From Cristatella mucedo (lineage: Eukaryota; Bryozoa; Phylactolaemata; Cristatellidae): a DNA stretch of 64,000 nt. The position numbers and the translations under genes were made by a program. The stretch is taken from positions 1 to 64,000 of the forward strand of contig WPIO01000323.1 of NCBI GenBank assembly GCA_009760855.2, given 5' to 3'. Positions 12,131-23,293 of the stretch are shown piece after piece; the stretch's first letter is position 1; every line of letters begins with the position of its first letter. A model generated the notes under the pieces. The model searched no databases, was not told the origin of the DNA, and was given only the letters and a program-made list of their open reading frames with translations.

Positions 12131-14816
12131 ATTACAATATGTGATTTAGTGTACATCGAAATTAGATGCAAAGATACGAACGCACGAGCATCGGAAATGA
12201 TATAGAGGCACCTGATATGAACCCACTGAATTTTCCATCAGCATTAGCTGTCTGCCACAAATCACATGCTAGAAGGAAATCTCCAGAGCGTCTCTAGAGA
12301 CAAAAGCATGTTTACCAGTGCTCACCTTGCTAGCCATTCTGAGTACCCTCTGCTTTTGTAGACCTTAAACATGCAAGCAATCACGACTTAAAAAAGTTTT
12401 TTCCATCAAGTTCTACGACATATGCCTGTAAATAAATGGTCATCCGTAGTTCTATCATCGGCAGTGCAAAGGAAATATAGTTACTCATTCAGCAACCGGT
12501 GCACATGTACAGTCACCCTCTTTAGCCATGACCATATTTACCGAGTGAAGAGGACTTTTCCTGAGCTAATCGTTGGACAGCAGTACGTACCTGCAAACGT
12601 TCATCCTGCTTCAATGTACGGAGATGTCATATACTTGGGTTTTGAATCCACAGCATGCAGGAGGAGTGTGTTTGGAGCATGCCCTCACCAGTTCACCAGC
12701 TGCCAATTTCGCTCAGCACTTGAGCTTCATGGTTGGAGAAGATATTTGGACAGAATCCTGCAGTAAAAACATGCATGTTTTCCAAATGTCGCCGGATAGT
12801 AATAAGATGAACTAAACTATGAGGCTCCACTTTCTTGTTGAGGAACATCAGACACAAGATGGAATAATAAAAACATAAAAATAGCTGATTTAACAGCCTC
12901 TTTTGTATAGCGACAGATGAGCCCTTACGGCTACCACTACTGCTTGCAGTGGCGACACAGTATCGCCAACCGCAGTAGTTGAACCCACGACCTCGGGACT
13001 GAGGTCGGGAAAAGCAACCACCTTACCTAGTGTACAGTTTTTCTTCTGGCAAGCGATCTGGCAGGCTGTTACATCACAAATCGTCGATCGTGCTTCTACA
13101 GATGTTGCTAATAATCTCTGAAGACCATCCAGCTGGAGAAATTTGTCCACCGAAGACTCCAAGCTGACCAGTGCACCAGAAAGTGGCCTGGGCCTCTGGA
13201 AAATGAAGCGTCACGGGAATGAGTCTTGGTAATGCTATTTTTGGCCTCAATACACAGAGAGTAGCAGAATCCTGGATCATTTCATGCTTTGGTACACCCT
13301 AAAGTGATTGCTTGCATGCCATTGAGCTAGGCAGTGTTAACAGCTCACGGTATGCACCCAAGTTAGGAATAGCTTCTGCAACAAATGACTGGCAACATCG
13401 AGGATGCTGCACAGCCAATGTTAAGATGTTCTTGTATATAAAGCGTGAGGTGGCACCTGCATTAGCATTCGGAGACTGGTTACGCGATATTTCGAACTGA
13501 GAGTTCTGCAATTGACATTATTGTCTACACACAGTACGAAAACCTGGTACTTCAATGGACAACATAACGGCGCCTCGTGTGAGTGACACTGCTTGATGCC
13601 AAATATTTTTGTCGTTTAAATAAGAATTTGGGATGGTTTGGCAAATCGCCTACTTGTCTGACATCAGAATGCAACAATACTTATCAAAACTATGGACAAC
13701 ACATAGAATTTAGAAGTTTGTTGCTGAGCATTTCACTTCACTATTTGGAGCTATACCTTTCCACTCGTAAAATCATGGTAAAAATGAAGAACCTGACCTC
13801 AGTTGCCACTGTCTGCCTGTACATGCGACTACACAAGCACATTTTGTTCAGAAATATTTATATATAAACTCACTTAGCTGGTTACTTATGAATTCACTAA
13901 GCGTTATTTTTTTTAGCTTCATTGCTTTACTTGAAAGTTCAGAGCAAATTGGAGCATGTCGCCTGACATGCACGTTTTGACAGGAATCCCCGTATTCTGG
14001 AAATCGACGTGAACAAGATTACGACCACAGTTTATTTGAGAGAGAAGTCATCTCCTTGTACACCGACGATTGAGACTACATTAGTACATACCCAGGCTCA
14101 CATCGCCGTAATCACTTTTTCAAAAAGAAGGTTTACGATGTGACGGCAGCACCAATGTCCCATCTATGATTGTGGAGTGTTATTGCCGATAAGAAGTGGT
14201 ATCTGTGGTACTATGAGCTGCCCCGAGGCATCCTAGCTACCTGATAAATTTCGTTCATTGTGCAGAACTTCAAACAAGAAATTTGAATTGTTCTCGCATC
14301 TACACTTTCAACGACATAGCACCAGCGATGAAAAGTGCATATTTATGACTAAGAAGGTCTACGAGTGCCAAGCCGTAGGAATCGTGGTCAACTCACTGGC
14401 GACGACTGGCAGACGTATGCAATTTTGGCAGATGAACGCTGTTGCGATCTTCATCAGACCTCTCTCCTTGGCTGGCTACTCTAGCAATTTGGAGCCTTTT
14501 TACTTGTTTTCTACTACTGCTGTTACTTACTTTTCTTCTGAAGCACTACTTTTTACGTTTTCCTCTTTTCTAGCTGCACTATATTTTACTGCTTTCACTA
14601 GCTTGGCCTTGTGCTCTCTTATTTATCGCAATACTCTATTTTCTTTATTTGCACTATCCATTCTTTGTATTCATTCATCTATGCAATAACAGTTTCTGTC
14701 ACTTTCCAGACAATCTCCTCCTCTTTCCACCTGAGGAAAACGATTTAGGTTGGTATAAAAAATATGTGTACGATTAGACTCAGAAGAGCGGGAGTACCTG
14801 GTATTGGGGGAGATCT
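11811..14816. repeat. tandem array unit 3 (~3,006 bp)
   Basis: Third copy with the same internal order: LINE-B remnant to ~12,130, open frame 12,422-12,766, SINE-2 at ~12,884-13,048. It shares the CCCACTGAATTTT variant with unit 4. An extra A at ~12,001 breaks the LINE-derived frame relative to units 2 and 4. Confidence 0.96.
12884..13048 (-). repeat. SINE-2, array unit 3
   Basis: Same SINE-2 copy carried by the third tandem unit. Confidence 0.8.
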
Positions 14817-15135
14817 GATAGGTAGGCTGGAGCAAAAAAATAACGAACAGAAGTACGAGTGGTGACAGAACCTTGAAGTCGATGGGTGGCTTGACAGGAA
14901 CCCAGAGCAGGTCAACATGAAGTGGTGTGGTGTGGCAACTTGGGCGTGCACGACAGCTTAGCGTAGCTGCAGACGTTTGCACGAGCTGTGAGCTCCGGAT
15001 TGCACAATGAAACACAGCAAGCAGTGAATTGCAGAAGTCGAGATGGGATGTCACAAATGCAGGGACTGATTTAGTTTGGGTATCCCTGTCTAAGCAAGCC
15101 CGAATTTTAGCAATGTTACGTGGCACTGTTATATT
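14760..15135 (-). pseudogene. LINE-B remnant in array unit 4
   Basis: Same LINE C-terminal fragment. Here an A run near 14,834 is three bases longer than in unit 2, which keeps the 151-codon frame open. This is a length change in a homopolymer, not evidence of selection. Confidence 0.85.
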
Positions 15136-16722
15136 GCTATTACAATATGTGATTTAGTGTACATCGAAATTAGATGCAAAGATACGAACGCACGAGCATC
15201 GGAAATGATATAGAGGCACCTGATATGAACCCACTGAATTTTCCATCAGCATTAGCTGTCTGCCACAAATCACATGCTAGAAGGAAATCTCCAGAGCGTC
15301 TCTAGAGACAAAAGCATGTTTACCAGTGCTCACTTGCTAGCCATTCTGAGTACCCTCTGCTTTTGTAGACCTTAAACATGCAAGCAATCACGACTTAAAA
15401 AAAGTTTTTTCCATCAAGTTCTACGACATATGCCTGTAAATAAATGGTCATCCGTAGTTCTATCATCGGCAGTGCAAAGGAAATATAGTTACTCATTCAG
15501 CAACCGGTGCACATGTACAGTCACCCTCTTTAGCCATGACCATATTTACCGAGTGAAGAGGACTTTTCCTGAGCTAATCGTTGGACAGCAGTACGTACCT
15601 GCAAACGTTCATCCTGCTTCAATGTACGGAGATGTCATATACTTGGGTTTTGAATCCACAGCATGCAGGAGGAGTGTGTTTGGAGCATGCCCTCACCAGT
15701 TCACCAGCTGCCAATTTCGCTCAGCACTTGAGCTTCATGGTTGGAGAAGATATTTGGACAGAATCCTGCAGTAAAAACATGCATGTTTTCCAAATGTCGC
15801 CGGATAGTAATAAGATGAACTAAACTATGAGGCTCCACTTTCTTGTTGAGGAACATCAGACACAAGATGGAATAATAAAAACATAAAAATAGCTGATTTT
15901 ACAGCCTCTTTTGTATAGCGACAGATGAGCCCTTACGGCTACCACTACTGCTTGCAGTGGCGACACAGTATCGCCAACCGCAGTAGTTGAACCCACGACC
16001 TCGGGACTGAGGTCGGGAAAAGCAACCACCTTACCTAGTGTACAGTTTTTCTTCTGGCAAGCGATCTGGCAGGCTGTTACATCACAAATCGTCGATCGTG
16101 CTTCTACAGATGTTGCTAATAATCTCTGAAGACCATCCAGCTGGAGAAATTTGTCCACCGAAGACTCCAAGCTGACCAGTGCACCAGAAAGTGGCCTGGG
16201 CCTCTGGAAAATGAAGCGTCACGGGAATGAGTCTTGGTAATGCTATTTTTGGCCTCAATACACAGAGAGTAGCAGAATCCTGGATCATTTCATGCTTTGG
16301 TACACCCTAAAGTGATTGCTTGCATGCCATTGAGCTAGGCAGTGTTAACAGCTCACGGTATGCACCCAAGTTAGGAATAGCTTCTGCAACAAATGACTGG
16401 CAACATCGAGGATGCTGCACAGCCAATGTTAAGATGTTCTTGTATATAAAGCGTGAGGTGGCACCTGCATTAGCATTCGGAGACTGGTTACGCGATATTT
16501 CGAACTGAGAGTTCTGCAATTGACATTATTGTCTACACACAGTACGAAAACCTGGTACTTCAATGGACAACATAACGGCGCCTCGTGTGAGTGACACTGC
16601 TTGATGCCAAATATTTTTGTCGTTTAAATAAGAATTTGGGATGGTTTGGCAAATCGCCTACTTGTCTTACCTCAGAATGCATTAATACTTATCAAAACTT
16701 TGAACAACACATAGAATTTAGT
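14817..16722. repeat. tandem array unit 4, truncated (~1.9 kb)
   Basis: Fourth copy, ending about 1.9 kb into the unit. Identity to the other units is near complete until about 16,665. It then falls off over ~55 bp (GACATCAGAATGC in other units against TACCTCAGAATGC here) and is lost after CATAGAATTTAG. It contains the LINE-B remnant to ~15,135, the open frame 15,430-15,774 and SINE-2 at ~15,892-16,056. The gradual rather than sharp loss suggests an old boundary or one eroded by mutation. Confidence 0.94.
15892..16056 (-). repeat. SINE-2, array unit 4
   Basis: Same SINE-2 copy in the fourth unit. One substitution (TTTTACAGCC instead of TTTAACAGCC near 15,898) removes a stop and lengthens a meaningless minus-strand frame. 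Confidence 0.8.
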
Positions 16723-19042
16723 TTGTCAATTTCCGTTAGAAACTGTTCGTACATGCCTGTGCACGTATAATTCGTTTGCATAGCACCTTTCCAGAACTTG
16801 GTCATTATCAAACCTCTTTACATATATGCCTCGTAGCTAGAGCCCATAATTTCAGTCTGTCAAGGGGAGTTTCGTACACGTGCCTCGAACTAGTGTGGTC
16901 GTAACCTAGTAGCTCACCAATGACTAATTTATGCTACTTCTTATTTCATTTATCGAACACTTAATTTTAAAGCCTTAAGTAACTTTTAGACAAAGGATTA
17001 GTATTAGCTTAGCATGATAAATACAGCAATGGCGAGCATTGCGTAAGTTAGAAGCTTGCACAATAGTGTAATACCATGTGAGATCAGTAAGACTTCCTTT
17101 TTGTGGCAAATAATGCAAGGCGATATGCCATAATTCTTGTGCAACGCACCTTTTTCCAAACATGACCTACTACAGCAATGACCATTGAGAACTGTTTCAT
17201 ATACTATTCAAACATGGTATCTTAGTCAATATTATGTCTTGAGCTAAGGCGCGAACTCCGCAAGCATTTTTAAAAGACAGCTTGTTTATTACATGGTAAT
17301 TCAAACGCCCAATATTGTTTATGAGATTTTCCTGCGTCACGTCGAGCCTAATTATCTTGATAAGAGAAAGTCAAGAAATCAATAGAGCTGGGGCTCCATG
17401 CTATATCTTGGCTGTACAGCCACAAGACACGTGGAAACCTGCTCGGCCTAGCTCTAAATGAGGAGAAGAAATAGTAGCTAGTTCACGAAGTTTCTCTAGA
17501 CCTTACAATTCCTAAAGCGCCACTATACTCACTCACGGAGCTGCAAGGGTTTCATACCGCCGGCCATAATGTGCCTCCTCATCTCACGAACGAAAGAGCG
17601 GCATTGCTAAGGGCAACAATTTATGCTTCCGTTTCCCGTGGTAGGGTTTGAGTGGGACGTTAGTTCAACTTCAATCAGGCCAGGCGGGAGCTGATTACAT
17701 ATTTGAACATGCCAAAGCGCATGAAATGTTTAGTCGCTAATGCTTAGAATGCAACTTCGAGAACATTTTCTCGCTCAGCCTTGTGACATTTCACAGTAGT
17801 GCTAGGGCTTTTTACAGCTGGCCTGGTCACACGTTGGCAAACCTAGTCATTTTCAGTACTTCAAAGTATGGTGCAGAAGGCCCATAAGACACTGACGCTG
17901 GACGTGTCCCCGAGGGTCGATTTTTGCTTTCGCAGTCAGCTCGCCCTCCAAGATAAAATTAGGAACGCGAAAGGAAATTGAAGTGATTGGGCACTGAGTA
18001 CAAGCATTCAAGTAGGACTGCGTTCGGATCCTCGTTATTGAGACTAATAAAAGTTACGGAGAGGCCGCATTTTCACGCACCGTTGGTTAATGAATTATTT
18101 GAATTAGTCCAAGCCTGTGTACATTTCTTGGTTACCAGACAAATGAACGATTAAATTCTTGCGTTACGCGCAATCGTGTGTGAAATTAAAAATGTGCAAC
18201 CTTCGGGAGACTGCCAATAATATCCTCGCCGGAAACTGCTGGCTGCCATCTCGCCGCTGGCCGTTTCTCGGCTAGCTGTCGAAATCCAGGTTTGCTTACA
18301 CATGCTTGAAAGAAAAGATTTATGGAGTCATTTAGCGACAAAAGCCGTCTTATGAAGATATGCTACTTACCGCAACCTTTGCTGGTTCGCTGCTACATTG
18401 TCTGCACTGTTGCCATTTGTTTATAGCAAAAAGATACGAATGTCAAACACTGAAGCATCTAAAACTAAAGGCATTGTCGCTAACCATTTCGCTTCTCGAT
18501 CAACAGTCACCGAAAGGCTAGTTTGCTAGGGTCTGCGGAGAAGACCTCTCACGGTTGTGCACAGATTCGAATACCTCCGCGAGCTTCTTGGAATGGCTCG
18601 GCTCACTCAGTTGTCTTGCAATTAGTTCCTACCCGCGCTATAGTACCAACGCCGGGCTTTAAGACAAGCCTAAAGCAATTGTTAGCATAGAAATGCAAAA
18701 CTTGCTTACACTGACCGAAGTTTGGCTTCGATGTCAGTGATTACCTTTCCAAAACTGTAATTTAGAACCGAGTGCTAGTCAACCCATCAGGCTTGAACGT
18801 CTTAAAATCTTTGCGAAGTGATCGGATTATATTGTTATCTAAACATTAAAAGCAAAAAGTTTGAACTAATAAACGCTGAAGACTAAGTCCGTTCATTTCA
18901 GGGTCGTGCAGCAGCAAGACAATTGCTTTTAATTTCCAATTATTTTACTTGTCGTGTGAAATCAAAATCAAGACGAAAAAGGCAAATGGGTGATTATGGT
19001 TTCACGCAGTACTACTTGAAGGAGTAAGTACAATTCCTTTGT
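16723..19042. other. unassigned, no gene seen
   Basis: About 2.3 kb of sequence without long open frames, without a repeat family seen elsewhere in the window, and without simple repeats. It could be intergenic or intronic; no splice-supported exon can be argued by eye. Confidence 0.5.
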
Positions 19043-19186
19043 ATATTTAATTCATTTGTATAGCGCCCTAAGGGAACTTAATCTCTATTCAGGCATTTTA
19101 CATATGCCTCGGGGCTCGAGCCCACGACCTCAGCCAGACCTTGGTCTGGGCGAGCACTTTAACCGGTGGACCAAACCAGCTCGGCA
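19043..19186 (-). repeat. SINE-1 (tRNA-derived, LINE-B-like tail)
   Basis: On the minus strand it starts GCCGAGCTGGTTTGGTCC, which resembles a tRNA acceptor and D arm (box A). A TCGTGGGCTCGAGCCC segment matching box B (GGTTCGANTCC) follows. The 3' part, AGAGATTAAGTTCCC and AGGGCGCTATACAAATG, is the same kind of tail as that of the LINE-B copies (20,337-20,415 and 38,463-38,545). It has the standard SINE layout of tRNA head plus partner-LINE tail. Pol III transcription of the original source copy is inferred. Confidence 0.85.
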
Positions 19187-20336
19187 GCTTAGCAAGGTAC
19201 ACCTATACCTAATATTGGGATATCGCAACGTACGCAAGTGTAGCTAAGCTATCGCTATGCTATACCTAATAGGACAGGGTAGGTCTTGCATTGTTAAGGA
19301 GACATGTCAAGAGAAGCGTATACTCGATCATTTGCCCATGACACTGCTTTAGCGTTCATGTAGCCTTCTTTTGTGATCTGATAGCACCAGCGAGCGTTAT
19401 TCTGTACTCTTTATTGTAAGCATGCGGCGTTTCGCTGCCACTCTATATGTTGGCTCTATCAGGTCATTGCATGCTTAAAGTTTGTATGACTTGCTCGAAG
19501 TGCTGAGACTTTCTATGTTGTCAGGTCTTTCTCTCATGAGAAGCACCATGAGCTAGCATGATAACTTGAACATGCTAGCGCACACTACTTCACGTGAGTA
19601 GAAAGTTTCATTTGGACGTCCGCGTACCGCAGAAGACTTGGGTCACCTGTAACGAGTTAGTCGGATAGCCATACATGCATTCGTGCGAGTCTTGCTGACT
19701 TGCTGCAAAAAATATGCATTGCAGCTCAACTACGGAGGCTATTGCACGAGCTTGGCACCAGCAGCTGGTTATATACGTGGAAAAGGAGCAGCGCTGCCTT
19801 GCTGCTAAGCTTGTACCGCTATCGAAGTTGACGAGTTAACTCCTGCAGGTCTAGCAAACCAGACGAATCAATTGAGATCATGGAGCTGTGAATCCGACCT
19901 GTGAAGAAGTGTACAGATTTCATCTTAATTATCTAATTCCGTCGAGAAGTCCATATTTTTTGCGATTGCCAGTTACGATAAATTGGTCACATAATGGCGA
20001 AATAGCAAGTAGTCTCCACTTCAACTCTTACGGCCTCATTATAGGTGGACGCTTCGCCGGTTCAGTGCAGAATGAGTAATACAATTCAGTTCAGAATGAA
20101 CAACTTGTAGAGAATGAAGCACGAAGTGTTACCTTTTCTTGTGAAATCTATACCCTATTAAAAAAAGGTTACCAACGCAAATAGGTCTCATGCAGGCCGG
20201 ATTTTATACATTGTACTGATAGCTCTTAACGAATGAAAGCCTTCCACAGTAATGCAGAGAAGTAGAGCTCTTTGCTGCGCCTCAAGGTCCTGAAAATCTC
20301 TGAAGCCGTTTATCGCAGAGAACGCATCATATTTCG
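19187..20336. other. unassigned, no gene seen
   Basis: No recognisable element. Short open frames only (for example 19,888-20,079, 63 codons, no motif). Confidence 0.5.
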
Positions 20337-20630
20337 ATAATAATAATAATATTAATAATAATATTGCACTTGATAAAGCGCCCTCAGAGAACTTAATCTC
20401 TTTCTAGGCGCTTTACATTTGCTGCAAAGTGATACGCAATAGAATAGTAAGTAAAATCGTGCTTGAAAAACAAACAAAATGAATAACATGGTTAGGGGTT
20501 ACATGCACTGGGTCAGCATGCAAATGTGGTTAGTGGCAGCATGAACAGTGTCAGCACGCATAAGCACATCGAGGACGAATCACAAGGACCCACTAAATGC
20601 TGTCACTAGGTGGCTTGTGGCGTCTCTGGC
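20337..20630 (-). repeat. LINE-B 3' end with tail and ATT repeat
   Basis: On the minus strand this is a LINE-B 3' untranslated region. It aligns closely with 61,460-61,700 on the plus strand (shared motifs CATTTAGTGGGT, GATTCGT, GTGCTGACACTGT, TAACCATGTTATT). It ends in GTAAAGCGCCTAG, AGAGATTAAGTTCTC, AGGGCGCTTTATCAAG and then an ATT/AAT run at 20,337-20,365. No coding part is included, so the copy is severely 5' truncated, as expected from aborted target-primed reverse transcription. Confidence 0.85.
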
Positions 20631-21122
20631 TAGATTAGGCGTCTGCAACGCTATCTGCAATCACGCGTGGGCATGCCGCACCACATCGCCAGAAGCAATG
20701 GTACCTGCAATTCGTTTACCTAGAGTCGCTGGTTAAGGCCGTTTTCCTGGAAGGTTTTACGGGGCCCGCAGGAGTCAGCTTCATTGACTCCTGAAAGCGT
20801 TCCATTCCTTCTGCAGCTCTACGGTAAGATATTTCCAGGCGCTACGTCGGAACCGCCGGCTATTTTATACAAACTTAACAAAGGGCTCATTGAGGACTAG
20901 CTCGGCTTGCTCGGCGTCCTTTCCATATATGGTGCGAGATTAAGGCGTAGCTAGGCAGTTGAGATGCAGCGTAAGGCTATTGGATAGCGGTTGGCACAAG
21001 CCACTTGAAGTGCTTCGCGTCTGTGTGCGCCTTGACTTGCGGGCAGCAAAGCACAGCACATCGTCGCGTGGGATATCCAGGAAGTGACTGAGAAGCCGGC
21101 TCAGTCACGTTGCGTCATTGCA
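20631..21122. other. unassigned, no gene seen
   Basis: About 490 bp between two LINE fragments with no motif or long open frame. Confidence 0.5.
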
Positions 21123-21530
21123 GCAATGTAATAAAATGTATCTCCATCTGTAACTTCACAAAGACTTTGTGGGTGTTACGTCGGAGAGTTTTGTACAGCG
21201 CACTTACAGCCGAAGTGACTTTCGGTAGCCAACAGACTTCATCTTACGCAACAAAGAGAAACTAAGAAGCATAGCAGAGTAGGAGTACAGTTGAGGTCGG
21301 TAGTGGCTTGAAAGTATCAGCTCAGGACCGCTGGAAATGATGAGCCATAGTCGACAGCAGGAGAGTAGTTGTCGTGGCGTAAGAATCGTGGAAGCGAGTT
21401 CCACAGTCTAGGAACTACAGAGCTAAAGCTTCTGTTGCAAACGGTCTTTAAATGAAGGAATAGAACAGCTTATTTATTGTCTGTACAAAATCTGAGGGCA
21501 CAAGGCTAAAACTGGTGCAGCAGTACATTT
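21123..21530 (-). repeat. LINE-A 3' fragment
   Basis: On the minus strand it aligns with the C-terminal end and 3' untranslated part of the LINE-A copies at 25.7, 39.5, 42.5 and 54.5 kb. Shared motifs include, on the plus strand, ATGTATCTCC(A/G)TCTGTAAC, the GAGAGTTTTGTA...GCGCAC block, and GCGAGTTCCACAGTCTAGGA, the reverse of the GPRLWNSL-encoding segment. The tail is a degenerate TAATG-type repeat. No usable coding frame remains. Confidence 0.85.
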
Positions 21531-22872
21531 TTAATCTCAGCTGCAAATGAACCTGTGGCAGTGCGTAACACTTCCTTTCCTGAGTAGAATGTTCACCCAT
21601 TTGGTAGCTCTTGGAGCCCTCATGGCTCGTAACGTGGCAATAAATTAGCTGTCCCGTTATTTCAGGTAAAGATTGCTTGCCACCGAAACCTTTTCACACT
21701 GGGATCTAAATTGTAGAACTTGCATCCACAATTCTTGAAAATGAAACTATATTTTGGTCTACATTAAAAAAATGTGCTGCCTTTCCAGCCATTTTATGTT
21801 TCAACTTCTCTGCCTTTCTGACTCAGCAACGCTTAACATATTTTCCTAGCATGTGAATAAATTTTTTACCTACCGTCTGCGGATCATACGCCTCATGATA
21901 TTAGGATGTGCCTCTGAAAGCTTAACAAGTTTTTGTTTCTTTTTAAGACCGTAAAGTTATCCGAATTCTTTTCCCAAGCTTGAGACGTTCCGACTTCACG
22001 ACCAATGTCTAACGTTTGACTCCTGCAGCTCGATATCGAGCTTGTAGGTGAATGTGCAGTGTGTATATATGACCGCTGCTAGAGACTCTTTCATATGATT
22101 TCACCACGGCTCGTGTGACCTAGACACGTAGTAGGAAAAAGAAAGCAGGTAAAGAAAGACTTAAGTAAACTTAATCTATTCAGGTAGTGGCTGGTTTAAA
22201 TTTAGGAACGGCTTCCGTAAAAAAGCAGGCAAACCTTATGCTAGGTCTGCACAGACTACCGAGTAAACGCCGTCTAACGTCCATGTTATCGCCATTTCTG
22301 CCGTCTATCGCGGCACACTCGATGAATGAAATGCTTAATATGTGCTTGCTTTACTTTGGTTAGGCAGCATACTTTCCACAACTCCTCTGCTTCTGGATTT
22401 CGTATACTTCTCAGGCGACTTCGTAGATTGCAGCGCCGGCTATCAAACGCTGCTGGCTGAATTATTGAAATGGAACTAGCTGAGCTCCTCAAGTAAAATG
22501 GGGAACGCGTCCATGCTGTTTCGAGCACCTCTAAATTACGCTCTCTAGAATTCAATAGCGAGGCAGCTTGTGGCTTACTGAGCCGTAGGCGCAATACATT
22601 TCCGAGCAGATATCCAACAATGGAGCTGCATTTAATGAACAATACTGAGTGATTAGCCGTGTAGCGCTTTTGTGAAGTGCTTAATGTCCTAAGCGAGAGC
22701 TTACGCTCAAACGGAAAGAATAATGAGCTTTTTTAATAATAGTTAAACCGAACGCAAGTCTTTGAACACCACGGGTGGCTGTATTACTGCCGCCGCATTC
22801 TGTTTAGAATTAGTTAAACACATTCAAAGAAGAAGTTGCTGCTCTGACTGGTACTGGATTTACGTTAGTAGA
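21531..22872. other. unassigned; one 118-codon open frame of doubtful value
   Basis: The only long frame is 22,286-22,642 on the minus strand (118 codons, Arg/Ser/Leu-rich). It has no domain I recognise and no codon or neighbour evidence for being a gene. It could be a decayed exon or chance. Confidence 0.4.
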
Positions 22873-22956
22873 TAGCCATGACCTGAAGGACTCGAATCCG
22901 TGACTCGCATAATGAGAGATAGCACCTTACCCCTGGGTGAAGGTCAGGGAGCTAAG
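22873..22956 (-). repeat. tRNA-like SINE head
   Basis: The minus strand reads TTAGCTCCCTGACCTTCACC, then GGGGTAAGGTGC (box-A-like) and GGATTCGAGTCC (a good box B). The pairing arms of a real tRNA are not all present, and no anticodon loop can be placed. I therefore call it a tRNA-derived SINE head rather than a tRNA gene. Confidence 0.55.
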
Positions 22957-23162
22957 AAAGAATACCAACCGAAGCACCTTGCCTTTAAATGATAGCGTTC
23001 AAATACAAAAAAGTCAGCTTGAGTACCCGCTATATTTCTCATTTTTCGCGAGACGGTCTTTATGTAAGATCAACGTTGGCTATTTGCTTACTCGCTTCTT
23101 CTAGGTTTCGTTACTTTACGGCCTTAATTGCAAGCTAGAGCAATGATAAACGTGGACAGCTA

Positions 23163-23293
23163 ATATACAATTCATTTATATAGTTCCCTGAGAGAGCCTT
23201 ATCACTATTCAGGCGCTTCACGTATGCCGCAGGGCTCGAGCCCACGACCTCGACCAGACCTTGGTCGGGGCGAGCGCCTTTAACCACCGCGTC
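23163..23293 (-). repeat. SINE-1 copy
   Basis: Aligns along its length with the copy at 19,043-19,186: same GGGCTCGAGCCC box-B region, same GACCAGACCTTGGTC inverted motif, same CATTTATATAG...CCCTGAGAG tail. The box-A end is cut short near 23,293. Confidence 0.85.

Noticed and set aside
6404..15774. The 114-codon frame repeated four times as a tandem gene family
   Set aside because: Non-coding parts of the units are equally identical, no domain is visible, and an overlapping frame is equally conserved. Conservation reflects recent duplication only.
5789..16722. Ribosomal DNA or histone-type functional tandem genes
   Set aside because: No rRNA-like conserved words and no histone-like protein appear in the unit. 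The content is LINE, SINE and unrecognised DNA.
22286..22642. 118-codon minus-strand frame as a gene
   Set aside because: No recognisable motif and no supporting neighbour; its length is within what chance allows in 64 kb on six frames.
19043..23293. tRNA genes suggested by box A and box B matches at 19.1, 22.9 and 23.2 kb
   Set aside because: Acceptor stems and anticodon arms do not pair properly. The sequences continue into LINE-like tails and recur as a dispersed family, so they are SINEs.
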